A DNA stretch of 64,000 nt from Extensimonas soli (GTDB lineage: Bacteria; Pseudomonadota; Gammaproteobacteria; Burkholderiales; Burkholderiaceae_C), in NCBI RefSeq assembly GCF_029211265.1, contig NZ_JARGEL010000021.1, forward strand, positions 76,760 through 140,759, in the 5' to 3' direction. Positions 1 to 8,312 of the stretch are shown here, piece by piece. The position numbers were made by a program, and so were the translations under genes. The notes beneath the pieces were generated by a model. The model searched no databases, was not told the DNA's origin, and worked only from the letters and a program-made list of their open reading frames with translations. How positions within the stretch are numbered: position 1 is the first letter of the stretch; each line of letters begins with the position of its first letter.

Positions 1-26
1 CGCTCGACCTGGTCGGCAAGATCTGA
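1..26 (+). CDS. ahpC: AhpC peroxiredoxin, last residues only
   Basis: Only the 3' end is in the window. Reading from base 3 gives LDLVGKI followed by TGA at 24-26, which matches the conserved C-terminus of alkyl hydroperoxide reductase subunit C (E. coli AhpC also ends in LDLVGKI). AhpC is the cytoplasmic 2-Cys peroxiredoxin that reduces H2O2 and organic peroxides and is re-reduced by AhpF, whose gene follows at 158. The identification rests on seven residues plus this neighbour. Confidence 0.8.
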
Positions 27-87
27 TCTTGGCGCAGGCTGCTTCAGCGAGTGAACCGATAGCACGCAAGCCCTGATCAGCCCGACG

Positions 88-129
88 CACACCGGGTTCC
101 TGGCACGTTGCTGGGTGCCCGGTTTTTTT
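88..129 (+). terminator. Probable intrinsic terminator or attenuator between ahpC and ahpF
   Basis: ACCGGG (91-96) pairs with CCCGGT (118-123), and a run of seven T follows (123-129). An alternative pairing GGCAC/GTGCC (102-106 with 115-119) overlaps it. The hairpin lies just before the ahpF start, so it could let part of the transcripts stop after ahpC and lower ahpF relative to ahpC. Confidence 0.55.
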
Positions 130-157
130 CATTTCAAAGACACCCCAGGAGTCCCTC

Positions 158-1714
158 ATGCTCGACGACAACCTCAAGACGCAACTCAAGGCTTATCTGG
201 AGCGCATCACACGCCCCGTGGAGCTCGTGGCCACGCTCGACGAGCGGCCCGCGTCGCAAGAGCTGCGCGAGCTGCTGCAAGACATCCGCGCGCTGTCCGA
301 CAAGATCACCGTGGTCGAGAAAAACGACCTGCCGGTGCGCAAGCCCTCATTCCTTATCACCCAGCCCGGCGCCAGCACGGGCCCGCGCTTTGCCGGCGTG
401 CCGCTGGGGCATGAATTCACTTCGCTCGTGCTGGCGCTGCTGCACACGGGCGGCTACCCTCCGAAGGCCGACGCAGACTTGCTCGAGCAGATCCGCCAGC
501 TCGAGGGCGACTACGAGTTTGAGACCTACTACTCCGTCACCTGCCACAACTGCCCCGACGTGGTGCAGGCGCTCAACCTCATGAGCGTGCTCAACCCACG
601 CATCCGCCACACGGCCATCGACGGCGCGCTGTTCCAAAATGAAATCGAGGCGCGCGAGATCATGGGCGTGCCCACGGTGTTTTTGAACGGCAAGCTGTTC
701 GGCCAGGGGCGCATGGAGCTTGCCGAAATCGTCGCCAAGCTCGACCAGGGCGCGGCCGCGCGCGAGGCGGCCAAGCTCAACGCCAAGGAGCCGTTCGACG
801 TGCTCATCGTCGGCGGCGGGCCCGCGGGCGCTGCGGCCGCCGTGTACGCGGCGCGCAAGGGCATACGCACGGGCGTCGCGGCCGAGCGCTTCGGCGGCCA
901 GGTGCTCGATACGCTGGACATCGAAAACTACATCTCCATCCCCAAGACCGAAGGCCCGCAGTTTGCCGCCGCGCTTGAGCACCACGTGCGCGAGTACGAG
1001 GTGGACATCATGAACCTGCAGCGCGCCCAGGCGCTGGTGCCGGCGAGCACGCCGGGCGGCCTGATTGAAGTGCGCATGGAAAACGGCGCGAGCCTGCGCG
1101 CCAAGGCCGTGATCCTGGCCACGGGCGCACGCTGGCGCAACATGAACGTGCCGGGCGAGGAGCAGTACCGCACCAAGGGCGTCACCTACTGCCCGCACTG
1201 CGACGGCCCGCTGTTCAAGGCCAAGCGCGTGGCCGTGATCGGCGGCGGCAACTCGGGCGTGGAGGCCGCGATCGACCTCGCGGGTGTGGTCGCGCAGGTC
1301 ACGCTGCTCGAATTTGCGTCCGAGCTCAAGGCCGACGCGGTGCTGCAGCGCAAGCTGCGCAGCCTGCCCAACGTGGAAATCATCGTGAACGCGCAAACCA
1401 CCGAAGTCACGGGCGATGGCCACAAGGTCACAGGGCTGCAATACCAGGATCGGGTCAGCGGCGCGCAAAAATCGCTCGCGCTCGAAGGCATCTTCGTGCA
1501 AATCGGCCTGCTGCCCAACACCGACTGGCTCAAGGGTACGCTGGAGCTGTCGCGGTTCGGCGAAATCGTGGTCGATGCGAAAAACCACACCAGCCTGCCC
1601 GGCGTGTTCGCCGCGGGAGACTGCACTACCGTGCCTTACAAGCAGATCATCATCGCCGCAGGCGAGGGCGCCAAGGCCGCGCTGAGCGCGTTCGACCACC
1701 TGATCCGCCGCTAG
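158..1714 (+). CDS. ahpF: Alkyl hydroperoxide reductase subunit F
   Basis: Cytoplasmic FAD-dependent NAD(P)H:peroxiredoxin disulfide reductase that passes electrons to AhpC. It has 518 residues, close to the 521 of E. coli. The N-terminal tandem thioredoxin-fold domain carries C129-H-N-C132. The FAD-binding GGGPAG lies near 219-224, and the redox centre CPHC is C345/C348; both cysteine pairs fall at the same numbers as in E. coli AhpF. A second dinucleotide motif VIGGGNSG and a C-terminal AAGDC FAD motif are present. The ATG at 158 is preceded by an AGGAG-type ribosome site (CCAGGAGTCCCTC). It follows ahpC in the same direction, with a probable terminator hairpin between them. Confidence 0.97.
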   Translation: MLDDNLKTQLKAYLERITRPVELVATLDERPASQELRELLQDIRALSDKITVVEKNDLPVRKPSFLITQPGASTGPRFAGVPLGHEFTSLVLALLHTGGYPPKADADLLEQIRQLEGDYEFETYYSVTCHNCPDVVQALNLMSVLNPRIRHTAIDGALFQNEIEAREIMGVPTVFLNGKLFGQGRMELAEIVAKLDQGAAAREAAKLNAKEPFDVLIVGGGPAGAAAAVYAARKGIRTGVAAERFGGQVLDTLDIENYISIPKTEGPQFAAALEHHVREYEVDIMNLQRAQALVPASTPGGLIEVRMENGASLRAKAVILATGARWRNMNVPGEEQYRTKGVTYCPHCDGPLFKAKRVAVIGGGNSGVEAAIDLAGVVAQVTLLEFASELKADAVLQRKLRSLPNVEIIVNAQTTEVTGDGHKVTGLQYQDRVSGAQKSLALEGIFVQIGLLPNTDWLKGTLELSRFGEIVVDAKNHTSLPGVFAAGDCTTVPYKQIIIAAGEGAKAALSAFDHLIRR

Positions 1715-1787
1715 CCTTTTTGTAAGCTAAAACGGCCTCTAGCGCAGATAGATCCAGCGCTTGCAGCTATCAAAATAGGATTTTTTT
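1715..1787. repeat. Small dispersed repeat, copy 1
   Basis: AT-richer than its surroundings, with the pattern GCCTCTAGCGC-AGATAGATCC-AGCGCTTGCAGCTATC followed by A/T runs. Related patterns (GCTTGCGCTTGATGG, AGCTAT, T-rich flanks) recur at 30734-30803, 45848-45912 and 62890-62940. I recall similar unnamed repeats in Acidovorax-type genomes. It lies between convergent genes and contains the stop codon of the glycosyltransferase gene (complement of 1770-1772). Confidence 0.55.
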
Positions 1788-2939
1788 GGCTGCGGCGCTG
1801 GCTCCATCCTGCTCTGGCCCTTGCGCCTGCGCCAGGATGCCGGCAAGGATGTCAGGGATTTCGAACACCGCACGGTTTTCCAGCGGACGCACGCGCGCAC
1901 GGTAGGCGTCGAGCTGCGGCACCATCTCGGCCACAGCGCGGCGGATGGAGCGGAAGCTGCGCAGCACGATGCCGATCTGCTGCTCTTGCACCCAGACGGT
2001 GTTGTAACGCTCCTGCGGCATGGTCCAGGCGTTGCGCTCCACGATCACGGGCAGGTTTTTCTGCACCGCTTCGCTGAGGCTGCCCGGCCCCGGTTTGCCG
2101 ATGAAAAAATCGGCCAGTTCCATGTAGTACGGGATTTCGCGCGTAAAACCCAGCACCAGCCGCGGCGCGGCCGCGGGCAAGGCGCGCAGCTTGTTGGCCA
2201 GCGCCTCGTTGTGCCCGCACACCAGAATCAGCTGCGTGTCCTTGAGCCGCTCGGCGATGCCCAGCATGGCCGCCGAGCCGCTGCCGCCGAAAAGCACCAG
2301 ACCCGTGGGCAGGTCGGGGTCCAGCCCGTGCTTGCGACGTTCGCTGACACGATCTATGTTCAGCGGACGGTAAAAATCCGGCCGCAGGATCATCCCTGAA
2401 GTCGCATGCACTTGCTCTGGGCCGTAGCCCTGGGCGTACGCTTGTGCGACGGCTTTCGGTGTGCCGCAGATGAAGTGCTGCGCCTGCCCGCGCTCGATCC
2501 AGAAATGCGGCGGGTAGTCGGCCAGGTCGGTGAGGATGGTGGCGTAGGGCACGCCGGGCAGCGCCGAGGTCAGGCTGGCGTAGAGCGCGCGGTTGAAGTT
2601 GGGCACCACCGAAACGACCATGTCGGGCTCGGTGCGCAGCCAGTGCTGCTGCAGACTGCGCACGAGCCGCGGATGCGCCAGACGGATGACGGCCTGCAGC
2701 AGCTTGAGTTCCTGGCGAAAGCTGAGCGTCCAGCCGCGCTCCAGGCGCCGGTTGTAGAGGTCTTCAGGGCGCATGCCCGTGAACCTGCGAAAGCTCCCCT
2801 GCGGGTCGAGCACTTCGAACAGGTTCACGAGCCGCACCTGCCACGGTCTGCCTTGTTCGCGAATCACTGCTTCAAGCGCGTTCGCCGAAGCGCGATGGCC
2901 ACCGCCTGCGTCGAAATACACCAAATCTATACACGTCAT
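1770..2939 (-). CDS. GT28 / MGDG-synthase-like glycosyltransferase
   Basis: 389 residues with the two-domain GT-B layout of glycosyltransferase family 28 (MurG and MGDG synthase group). A glycine-rich N-terminal loop AGGGH (11-15) follows a hydrophobic beta-strand. FGGSGS (217-222) opens the C-terminal domain. GKPGPGSLSEAV from 281 resembles the nucleotide-sugar site of the family. It probably transfers a sugar from a UDP-donor to a lipid or other acceptor at the inner membrane; the acceptor cannot be read from sequence. No signal peptide is seen. The start is the first ATG of the frame with a weak ribosome site. The last codons and stop fall inside a dispersed repeat, so the C-terminus may have been set by that repeat. 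Confidence 0.7.
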   Translation of the reverse strand: MTCIDLVYFDAGGGHRASANALEAVIREQGRPWQVRLVNLFEVLDPQGSFRRFTGMRPEDLYNRRLERGWTLSFRQELKLLQAVIRLAHPRLVRSLQQHWLRTEPDMVVSVVPNFNRALYASLTSALPGVPYATILTDLADYPPHFWIERGQAQHFICGTPKAVAQAYAQGYGPEQVHATSGMILRPDFYRPLNIDRVSERRKHGLDPDLPTGLVLFGGSGSAAMLGIAERLKDTQLILVCGHNEALANKLRALPAAAPRLVLGFTREIPYYMELADFFIGKPGPGSLSEAVQKNLPVIVERNAWTMPQERYNTVWVQEQQIGIVLRSFRSIRRAVAEMVPQLDAYRARVRPLENRAVFEIPDILAGILAQAQGPEQDGASAAAKKILF

Positions 2940-3031
2940 GCGCGGCCATCATGGGTGGCATTTGTGACTTGGGTGTGACGCGGTCATGAGGGAGCTCCAC
3001 ACAGGCTGAAACAGCCCTTCGTCACGACGGC

Positions 3032-4456
3032 TCAATCCTCTTGGGGGTTGTTGTGGCGTTGGTCGCCATTGTGGTGTGAACTGCGACTGTCTTCGAAACG
3101 TTGGTTCTCGAACTTCGAGCCACCCAGATCGGCGTCGGTAAAGGTGAATACGAACCACTGGTTCGGATTGCTCTTTCCTGCTGGCGACATAGCCAGAAAG
3201 TCATTGTCATTGGCTACGTACAACGTATGCTTGAGCACGCCGCCAACCACCACATCGTCGCCAAAGGCCATGCCTTCGAGTTTGGCCGGAATTTGATCCA
3301 CGGGGATGCCCGCAGCAGTCAGTTTGGCGACGATATCGAGAAACAAGGTTTTGCTCGGTGCCAGCGGCAGCAACGCGGCTTCGCCGGTAAGGTTCGACAC
3401 GTCTTGCGCATTGGCGAGGTCGATTTTGTAAATCCGCTTGACGCTGGCCTTGCTGTCGTCGCCCAGGCCCTTGCCGTCGCGTTCGAGGACCAGGAGTTCA
3501 TGGCTATTGAGGGCGAGCAGCTCGCTGCTGTTGTAAGCCTTGGCCTTGTCGGTTAGATAGTTGTCATAGGCGAATTGCTGCACGGCACCGGTTTCGAGGT
3601 CGACCTTGATGATGCGGTTGGAGCGTCCACCATCGCCGCCGTCCTCGATCAACGGACTTTGGATAAATCCGAACAAGGTCTTTCCATCGGGAGAGATCGC
3701 GAGCCCTTCCATCCCTTTGTTTGCGACACGGCCGCTTGTATTGCCCTTGATTTCCGCGTCTCCGGTCGGGGCTTTGTGCGCGACGGCCAAGCGTTCGGGT
3801 AACCGGATCGCACGTACGCGGGCGCCGGTGGCGCGGTCGAACACGTACAAATAGGGGCCATATTCGTCCGATATATACGCGCGGCGCCCATTGCGCGAGA
3901 CGCGGATGCCCTCCGGGTCAAGGCGTGCGTCGCGCATATCGGCCGAAGAGCTGGCCGGATCGAAGTTGTCGGAGCGACCAGAGAAATAGTGGCGAGCCAC
4001 GGTGTTCTCTGCGGGCACCGCGCCGTAGCCAGCCACTACACCGCCATACTGCAATGGCACATGGCTGAACAGCAGGGTGGTACCGATCAGCGTAGGTTTG
4101 AGTGTGTACGGCAGACCGGTGCTTGCGTCCGGGGCGGGAATCAAGTCTAGATGCAAGGTGTGAAAGCGCGGCACATAGCTTGTCGTGTTGTCCACGCCGG
4201 CATTCCAGCTGACGGCATTCGGGCCGCGGTCTGGCAGTGCCAGAAAGGTGTTGCCGCCGGCCCAGGCGAGGCCCGACCCGATGCCGCCAAGCAGGTCGCC
4301 GCGCACGCCGTTTTCGAGTAAGGCACTGCGGCCGGAAGCATCCGACAAGGTTCCTGGCAATTGGCCGATGGCAATCAAGTCAGCGGCGGGGGCCGCAAGG
4401 GTGTGCATGCCGAGCGCGAGCGCGACGGCGAGGAGAGGGCGGTTATTGAATAGCAT
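3032..4456 (-). CDS. Secreted phytase-like / esterase-like beta-propeller protein
   Basis: 474 residues. Residues 1-25 look like a Sec signal peptide (charged start, hydrophobic LLAVALALGMHTLAA, cleavage near APAA-DL), so the product is probably periplasmic or secreted. The mature part fits the phytase-like family (PF13449, esterase-like activity of phytase family): LALPDRGPNAV, a FHTLHLDL strand, DPEGIRVSRNGRRAYISDEYGPY, NKGMEGLAISPDGKTLFGFIQS and KLEGMAFGDD. True substrates of this family are mostly unknown, so phosphate release from phytate is not implied. The 3' tail (about the last 25 residues) is polar and rich in H, N, D and R. Base composition looks less GC-rich than in the neighbours, which hints at acquisition. 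The 232 bases upstream hold no gene; an AT-rich patch near 4580-4600 may carry its promoter. Confidence 0.72.
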   Translation of the reverse strand: MLFNNRPLLAVALALGMHTLAAPAADLIAIGQLPGTLSDASGRSALLENGVRGDLLGGIGSGLAWAGGNTFLALPDRGPNAVSWNAGVDNTTSYVPRFHTLHLDLIPAPDASTGLPYTLKPTLIGTTLLFSHVPLQYGGVVAGYGAVPAENTVARHYFSGRSDNFDPASSSADMRDARLDPEGIRVSRNGRRAYISDEYGPYLYVFDRATGARVRAIRLPERLAVAHKAPTGDAEIKGNTSGRVANKGMEGLAISPDGKTLFGFIQSPLIEDGGDGGRSNRIIKVDLETGAVQQFAYDNYLTDKAKAYNSSELLALNSHELLVLERDGKGLGDDSKASVKRIYKIDLANAQDVSNLTGEAALLPLAPSKTLFLDIVAKLTAAGIPVDQIPAKLEGMAFGDDVVVGGVLKHTLYVANDNDFLAMSPAGKSNPNQWFVFTFTDADLGGSKFENQRFEDSRSSHHNGDQRHNNPQED

Positions 4457-4688
4457 GATGGATCAATCGGTGGAAGCCATGCCTGCGTGTCCGTGGGACT
4501 TGTCGCCAACGACGCCAAAGTCCTACGGGTTTCAGAGCATGGTGGTGGAACGGATAACTGACCGTGTCCATCGTGCTGTGCGTTTGTTACGATTTTTTGA
4601 TGAGGGATGCGGCTAGCCAGGGGCGAACGGGCTATTGCCTGCAAAGATTGGCGCATGGGCCAGCGCGAACCAGCCCAGCGCCCATCGA

Positions 4689-5876
4689 TCAATACGACTT
4701 GGGCAAGCCCAGCACGTGCTCGCCGATGTAGTTGAGCAGCATTTCGTTGTTGATCGGCGCGATCTTGAGCAGGCGCAGCATGGGCCAGAGCGTGACCACG
4801 TCGTAGTCGCGGTCGAACCCGTAGCCGCCGTGCGTTTGCAGCGCAGCTTCGACGGCGGCGACGGCGGCTTCGGAGCCCAGCAGCTTGGCCATGTTGGCGT
4901 GCGCGCCGGCGTCTTCGCCGGCGTCGAAGCGCTCTGCGGCCGAGTAGGTCATGAGGCGTGCGGCCTCGATCTGCGCCTTGGCCATAGCCATGCGGTGTTG
5001 CAGCGCCTGGTACGAGCCTATCGGCTTGCCGAAGGGCTTGCGGTCCTTGGAGTAGGCCACGGCCTTGGCAAGCGCATAGTCGCCCAGGCCCAGCGCGGCG
5101 CCGGCGGCGAGCAGGCGTTCAGAATTCAAGCCTTCGAACATTGCCTTGGCGCCCTTGCCAGCCTCGCCGATCAGCGCGTCGGAGGGCAGTTCGACGTTGT
5201 CGAAGAACACCATGTACTGGCGCTCGGCCGTTTCCACCTGGATGTTGAGCTGCTGCAGCTTGATGCCAGGCGTCTTCATGTCGAGCACGAACAGCGACAT
5301 GCCTTCGGTGCGGTTCTTGACCTCGGCCGCGCGGGTGGTGCGCGCCACGACGAGCATGTAGTCGGCGTCACGTGCGCCGGAGATGAACACCTTTTGGCCA
5401 TTGAGCGTCCAGCCGCCCTTGCCATTCGGCGTGGCGAGCGTGGTCATCGCGAAGCTGTTGGTGCCGGCGTTGGGCTCGGTGATGGCGAAGCACATCTTCT
5501 TTTCGCCGGTGCAGGTCGGGGTGACGTATTTCTTGATCTGCTCGGGCGTGCCGTTGCGCACGATGGGCACGCGGCCCAGCCCCGTGACGACGAGGAACAG
5601 CGTGGGTACGCCGGCGAGGGCCAGGGCTTCGTTGAGCGCGGTGATTTCGAGCACGCCCCCGCCCGAGCCGCCGTATTCCTCGGGGATAGAGAGGCCCAGC
5701 AGGCCGAATTCACCGAGCTTGGCCCAGAGTTCGTCGGGGAAGCGGTCTTCCTTGATGCACTGCAGGATGTAGGCGCGGTCGTATTGCGCCGTCACGCCGC
5801 GCGTGGCTTCTTGGATGTCGCGGATGCGCGCTTGCAGGGCCTCCATGGCAGTGCCGCGGGTGGTGGTGGCGTTCAT
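4689..5876 (-). CDS. Acyl-CoA dehydrogenase, IVD/LCAD-type active site
   Basis: 395-residue flavoprotein of the acyl-CoA dehydrogenase family, oxidising an acyl-CoA to the 2-enoyl-CoA with electrons passed to ETF. Family marks: EEYGGSGGG near 66-74, CFAITEPNAGT near 129-139, GQKVFISGA near 160-168, and HGGYGFDRDYDV near the C-terminus. The YEGT glutamate of short- and medium-chain enzymes is absent (the site reads IAPINNE). A glutamate is present instead in SER (E253), the place used by isovaleryl-CoA and long-chain dehydrogenases. This suggests a branched or bulky substrate. The start is supported by AAGGAGA eight bases upstream. It is the last gene of the minus arm, after the AtuA-like gene. 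Confidence 0.88.
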   Translation of the reverse strand: MNATTTRGTAMEALQARIRDIQEATRGVTAQYDRAYILQCIKEDRFPDELWAKLGEFGLLGLSIPEEYGGSGGGVLEITALNEALALAGVPTLFLVVTGLGRVPIVRNGTPEQIKKYVTPTCTGEKKMCFAITEPNAGTNSFAMTTLATPNGKGGWTLNGQKVFISGARDADYMLVVARTTRAAEVKNRTEGMSLFVLDMKTPGIKLQQLNIQVETAERQYMVFFDNVELPSDALIGEAGKGAKAMFEGLNSERLLAAGAALGLGDYALAKAVAYSKDRKPFGKPIGSYQALQHRMAMAKAQIEAARLMTYSAAERFDAGEDAGAHANMAKLLGSEAAVAAVEAALQTHGGYGFDRDYDVVTLWPMLRLLKIAPINNEMLLNYIGEHVLGLPKSY

Positions 5877-5928
5877 GGTCTATCTCCTTGGGTTTGTGGG
5901 GTGGGGATGGAAGGGAAGGGCGTGGCCA

Positions 5929-7710
5929 TCAGATGGCCATCTCAGCGGGGATGGGTACGGGGAAGTCGAGCAGCATCTGCGCGTAGGCTTTGGCTTGCGG
6001 GTCCATGCGGATCGAGGCGATGCCGCCGCCGCCAAGGGCCTCTTGCAGGAGGAAGTTCAGCGCGTGCGTACCCGGCAGGTCGAAGCGTTCGACCTTGCCT
6101 TTGACGAGGTGTGCAAAATAGCCGGCCACGGCCTGCTCGGTCAGCGCGGCGCGGATGAAGGGCAGAAATTCGGGGCGGCGCGCGATGATCCCGATGTTGG
6201 CCGCGTCGCCCTTGTCGCCGCTACGCCCCCAGGCGAGCCTGACCAGCGGCACGGTGCGCACGCCGCGCGCAAAGGCACTGGCGGCGGGCAACGGGCCCGT
6301 GACGGCGGGCAGGCTCGCGGGGTTGAAGGGCTGGCCGCTCCATTGCGGTGCGGGCACGGTCTGCTCGCCCATGTCTATGCTGGTCACGATCTGCGCCTTG
6401 GGCACCAGGCACGAGAACAGGCGCACGACGGGTTGCACCTTGGGGCGCCCGCCGGTGAAGCCCGTGATCGCCGGGGCCGACATCAGCGCGAGCGGCGCGA
6501 CTTCGCGCGAAAACAGCTCCAGCGCGTCCTTCATGGGGTGGCGCACGCCCACCTTGAGCATGACTTCGCGCGAGCTCGAGCGCGCGTGCGGGCCGTAGGT
6601 GTCTTCGGCGCCTATGGCTTCGACGCTGGTTTCGGAGAAGTCGGGCCAGCCGCGCTGTGCGAAATAGCGGCGCAGGCGCGCGAGCATGGCGGCGCCCACG
6701 CGGTGCGCCTTGGGGCCCGCGTCTATGCCGCCGATCATGAACAGGCTCATGGCGCGAAAGCCGTCGGCGTAGGTGACGCTGACCTTGGCCTGGTCGGTGG
6801 GGGCGCGGCCGCGCGCGCCCTTGACTTCGACCTGGTCGGGGCCGAGCTGCGTGAGCGTGACGCCCGTGAAGTCGCACACCACGTCGGGCAGGATGTAGGC
6901 GCGCGGGTCGCCGATTTCGTAGAGCATTTGCTCGCCCACCGTGGACGGGCACACGAGCCCGCCCGTGCCTTCGGGTTTGGTGATGATGAAGCTGCCGTCG
7001 GCGCGGCACTCGGCGATCGGAAAGCCCATGTCGTCCCAGCCGGGCACGGACTCCCAATCGGTGTAGTTGCCGCCCGTGGTCTGCGTGCCGCACTCGATCA
7101 GGTGGCCTGCGAGGCTGCCTTGCGCGAGGCGGTCGTAGTCGGTGGCGCTCCAGCCGAAGGCGTGGATCAGCGGCCCGAGCGTGACGGCGCTATCGACGCA
7201 GCGGCCCGTGACCACGATGTCGGCGCCCGCGGAGAGCGCCGCAGCGATCGGGAAGGCGCCGAGGTAGGCGTTTGCGCTCATGACCTTTTGCGGGAAGGGC
7301 GTGCCGGCAAACATCTCTTTGGTCTGCGCGGCGCGCAGCGCCTCGACCTGCGGCATGAGGTCATCACCGAGCACGGCGGCGATTTTCAAGTCCACGCCTT
7401 CGGCCTGCGCCGCCGCGACCAGCGCCGCGCGGCAGGCGGAAGGGTTGACGCCGCCGGCATTCGCGACCACCTTGATGCCGCGTGCCTTGATCTCTTTCAT
7501 CAGCGGGCGCATGGTGCTGATGAAGTCGGGCGCGTAGCCCTGCGCCGGGTCTTTGGCCTTGACGCGGCTGAGCAGCGACATGGTGATTTCGGCAAGGTAG
7601 TCGAATACCAGCACGTCGATGTTGCCGTGCTCGATGAGCTGGGCTGCGGAAAACTCGGTGTCGCCCCAGAAGCCCGAGGCACTGCCTATGCGCAGGGTGG
7701 TCTTGGTCAT
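5929..7710 (-). CDS. AtuA-family protein (acyclic terpene utilization, DUF1446)
   Basis: 593 residues. The N-terminal part begins RIGSASGFWGD and continues with NIDVLVFDYLAEITM, VVANAGGVNP and ADIVVTGRCVDSAV, typical of the AtuA/DUF1446 family. The last ~110 residues form the small AtuA-like domain (VPLVRLAWGRSGDKGDAANIGI). AtuA is essential for citronellol/geraniol catabolism in Pseudomonas, but its biochemical role is unclear; that is family knowledge, not seen here. The frame is open 18 codons further upstream, but the ATG at 7710 is chosen because GGAGAC precedes it at good spacing and homology begins there. It lies between an acyl-CoA dehydrogenase and a thioesterase in the minus arm. 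Confidence 0.85.
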   Translation of the reverse strand: MTKTTLRIGSASGFWGDTEFSAAQLIEHGNIDVLVFDYLAEITMSLLSRVKAKDPAQGYAPDFISTMRPLMKEIKARGIKVVANAGGVNPSACRAALVAAAQAEGVDLKIAAVLGDDLMPQVEALRAAQTKEMFAGTPFPQKVMSANAYLGAFPIAAALSAGADIVVTGRCVDSAVTLGPLIHAFGWSATDYDRLAQGSLAGHLIECGTQTTGGNYTDWESVPGWDDMGFPIAECRADGSFIITKPEGTGGLVCPSTVGEQMLYEIGDPRAYILPDVVCDFTGVTLTQLGPDQVEVKGARGRAPTDQAKVSVTYADGFRAMSLFMIGGIDAGPKAHRVGAAMLARLRRYFAQRGWPDFSETSVEAIGAEDTYGPHARSSSREVMLKVGVRHPMKDALELFSREVAPLALMSAPAITGFTGGRPKVQPVVRLFSCLVPKAQIVTSIDMGEQTVPAPQWSGQPFNPASLPAVTGPLPAASAFARGVRTVPLVRLAWGRSGDKGDAANIGIIARRPEFLPFIRAALTEQAVAGYFAHLVKGKVERFDLPGTHALNFLLQEALGGGGIASIRMDPQAKAYAQMLLDFPVPIPAEMAI

Positions 7711-7767
7711 GCTTGTCTCCGGTGGGTTGGGTGAGGTGGTGGGCTGGTGGCCATCAGCCGTCAAGCA

Positions 7768-8274
7768 TCAGCTGGCCGCGGCAATCTTGTTGCGTGGCCA
7801 GAAGATGCGCCAGATGCCTTTGGCGGTGGCGCAGACCTTGCCGTTGGCATCGACGAAGTCGCCCTCGGCAAAGGCGGTGGACTTGCTCACGCGCACGATG
7901 CGGCCATGCGCCTCGAAGCGCGAGCCCATGGCGGCGTCGAGGAAGGTGATGTCGAGGTTGATGGTGAACTGGCGCAGGTCGGAGGGGTTGATTTCCTTGG
8001 CTTCGGGCAGGTCCATGAGCGCCGACATGATGGCCCAGCCGAGCGCGCCGTCGAACATGTAGGAGACGACGCCGCCATTGAGCACACCGCTGTTGAGCTC
8101 GTTGTCGGTGCCGCCGCCGCCGAGCTGGGACGGCTGCACCTGGGGCAGGCGCACGGTGACGCGGCCCACGCCGGTTTCTTCGACTTCGAGACCCTGGGCT
8201 TTGAGGAACGGGCTCTCGTTCCACTTTTGTTTCCAGGCGGTGATGCGGTCTTGCGCAGAGGCGGGGGTACTCAA
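7768..8274 (-). CDS. PaaI-type hotdog acyl-CoA thioesterase
   Basis: 168 residues from a TTG start. The frame is open to 8400, but that would overlap the next gene; TTG at 8274 has AAAGGAGA upstream at normal spacing and the protein then starts M-STPASAQDRITAW. The hotdog core reads NELNSGVLNGGVVSYMFDGA, matching the NSxGxxHGGxxxxLxD pattern of PaaI/4HBT thioesterases with Asn in place of the usual His of HGG. It probably hydrolyses acyl-CoA intermediates of the surrounding pathway, either releasing a product or preventing CoA trapping. It sits 38 bases after the CoxE-like gene, in the same transcript direction. Confidence 0.8.
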   Translation of the reverse strand: MSTPASAQDRITAWKQKWNESPFLKAQGLEVEETGVGRVTVRLPQVQPSQLGGGGTDNELNSGVLNGGVVSYMFDGALGWAIMSALMDLPEAKEINPSDLRQFTINLDITFLDAAMGSRFEAHGRIVRVSKSTAFAEGDFVDANGKVCATAKGIWRIFWPRNKIAAAS

Positions 8275-8312
8275 GAGATTCTCCTTTGGTGAAAGCAATA
8301 TGGCGTGGGGGC

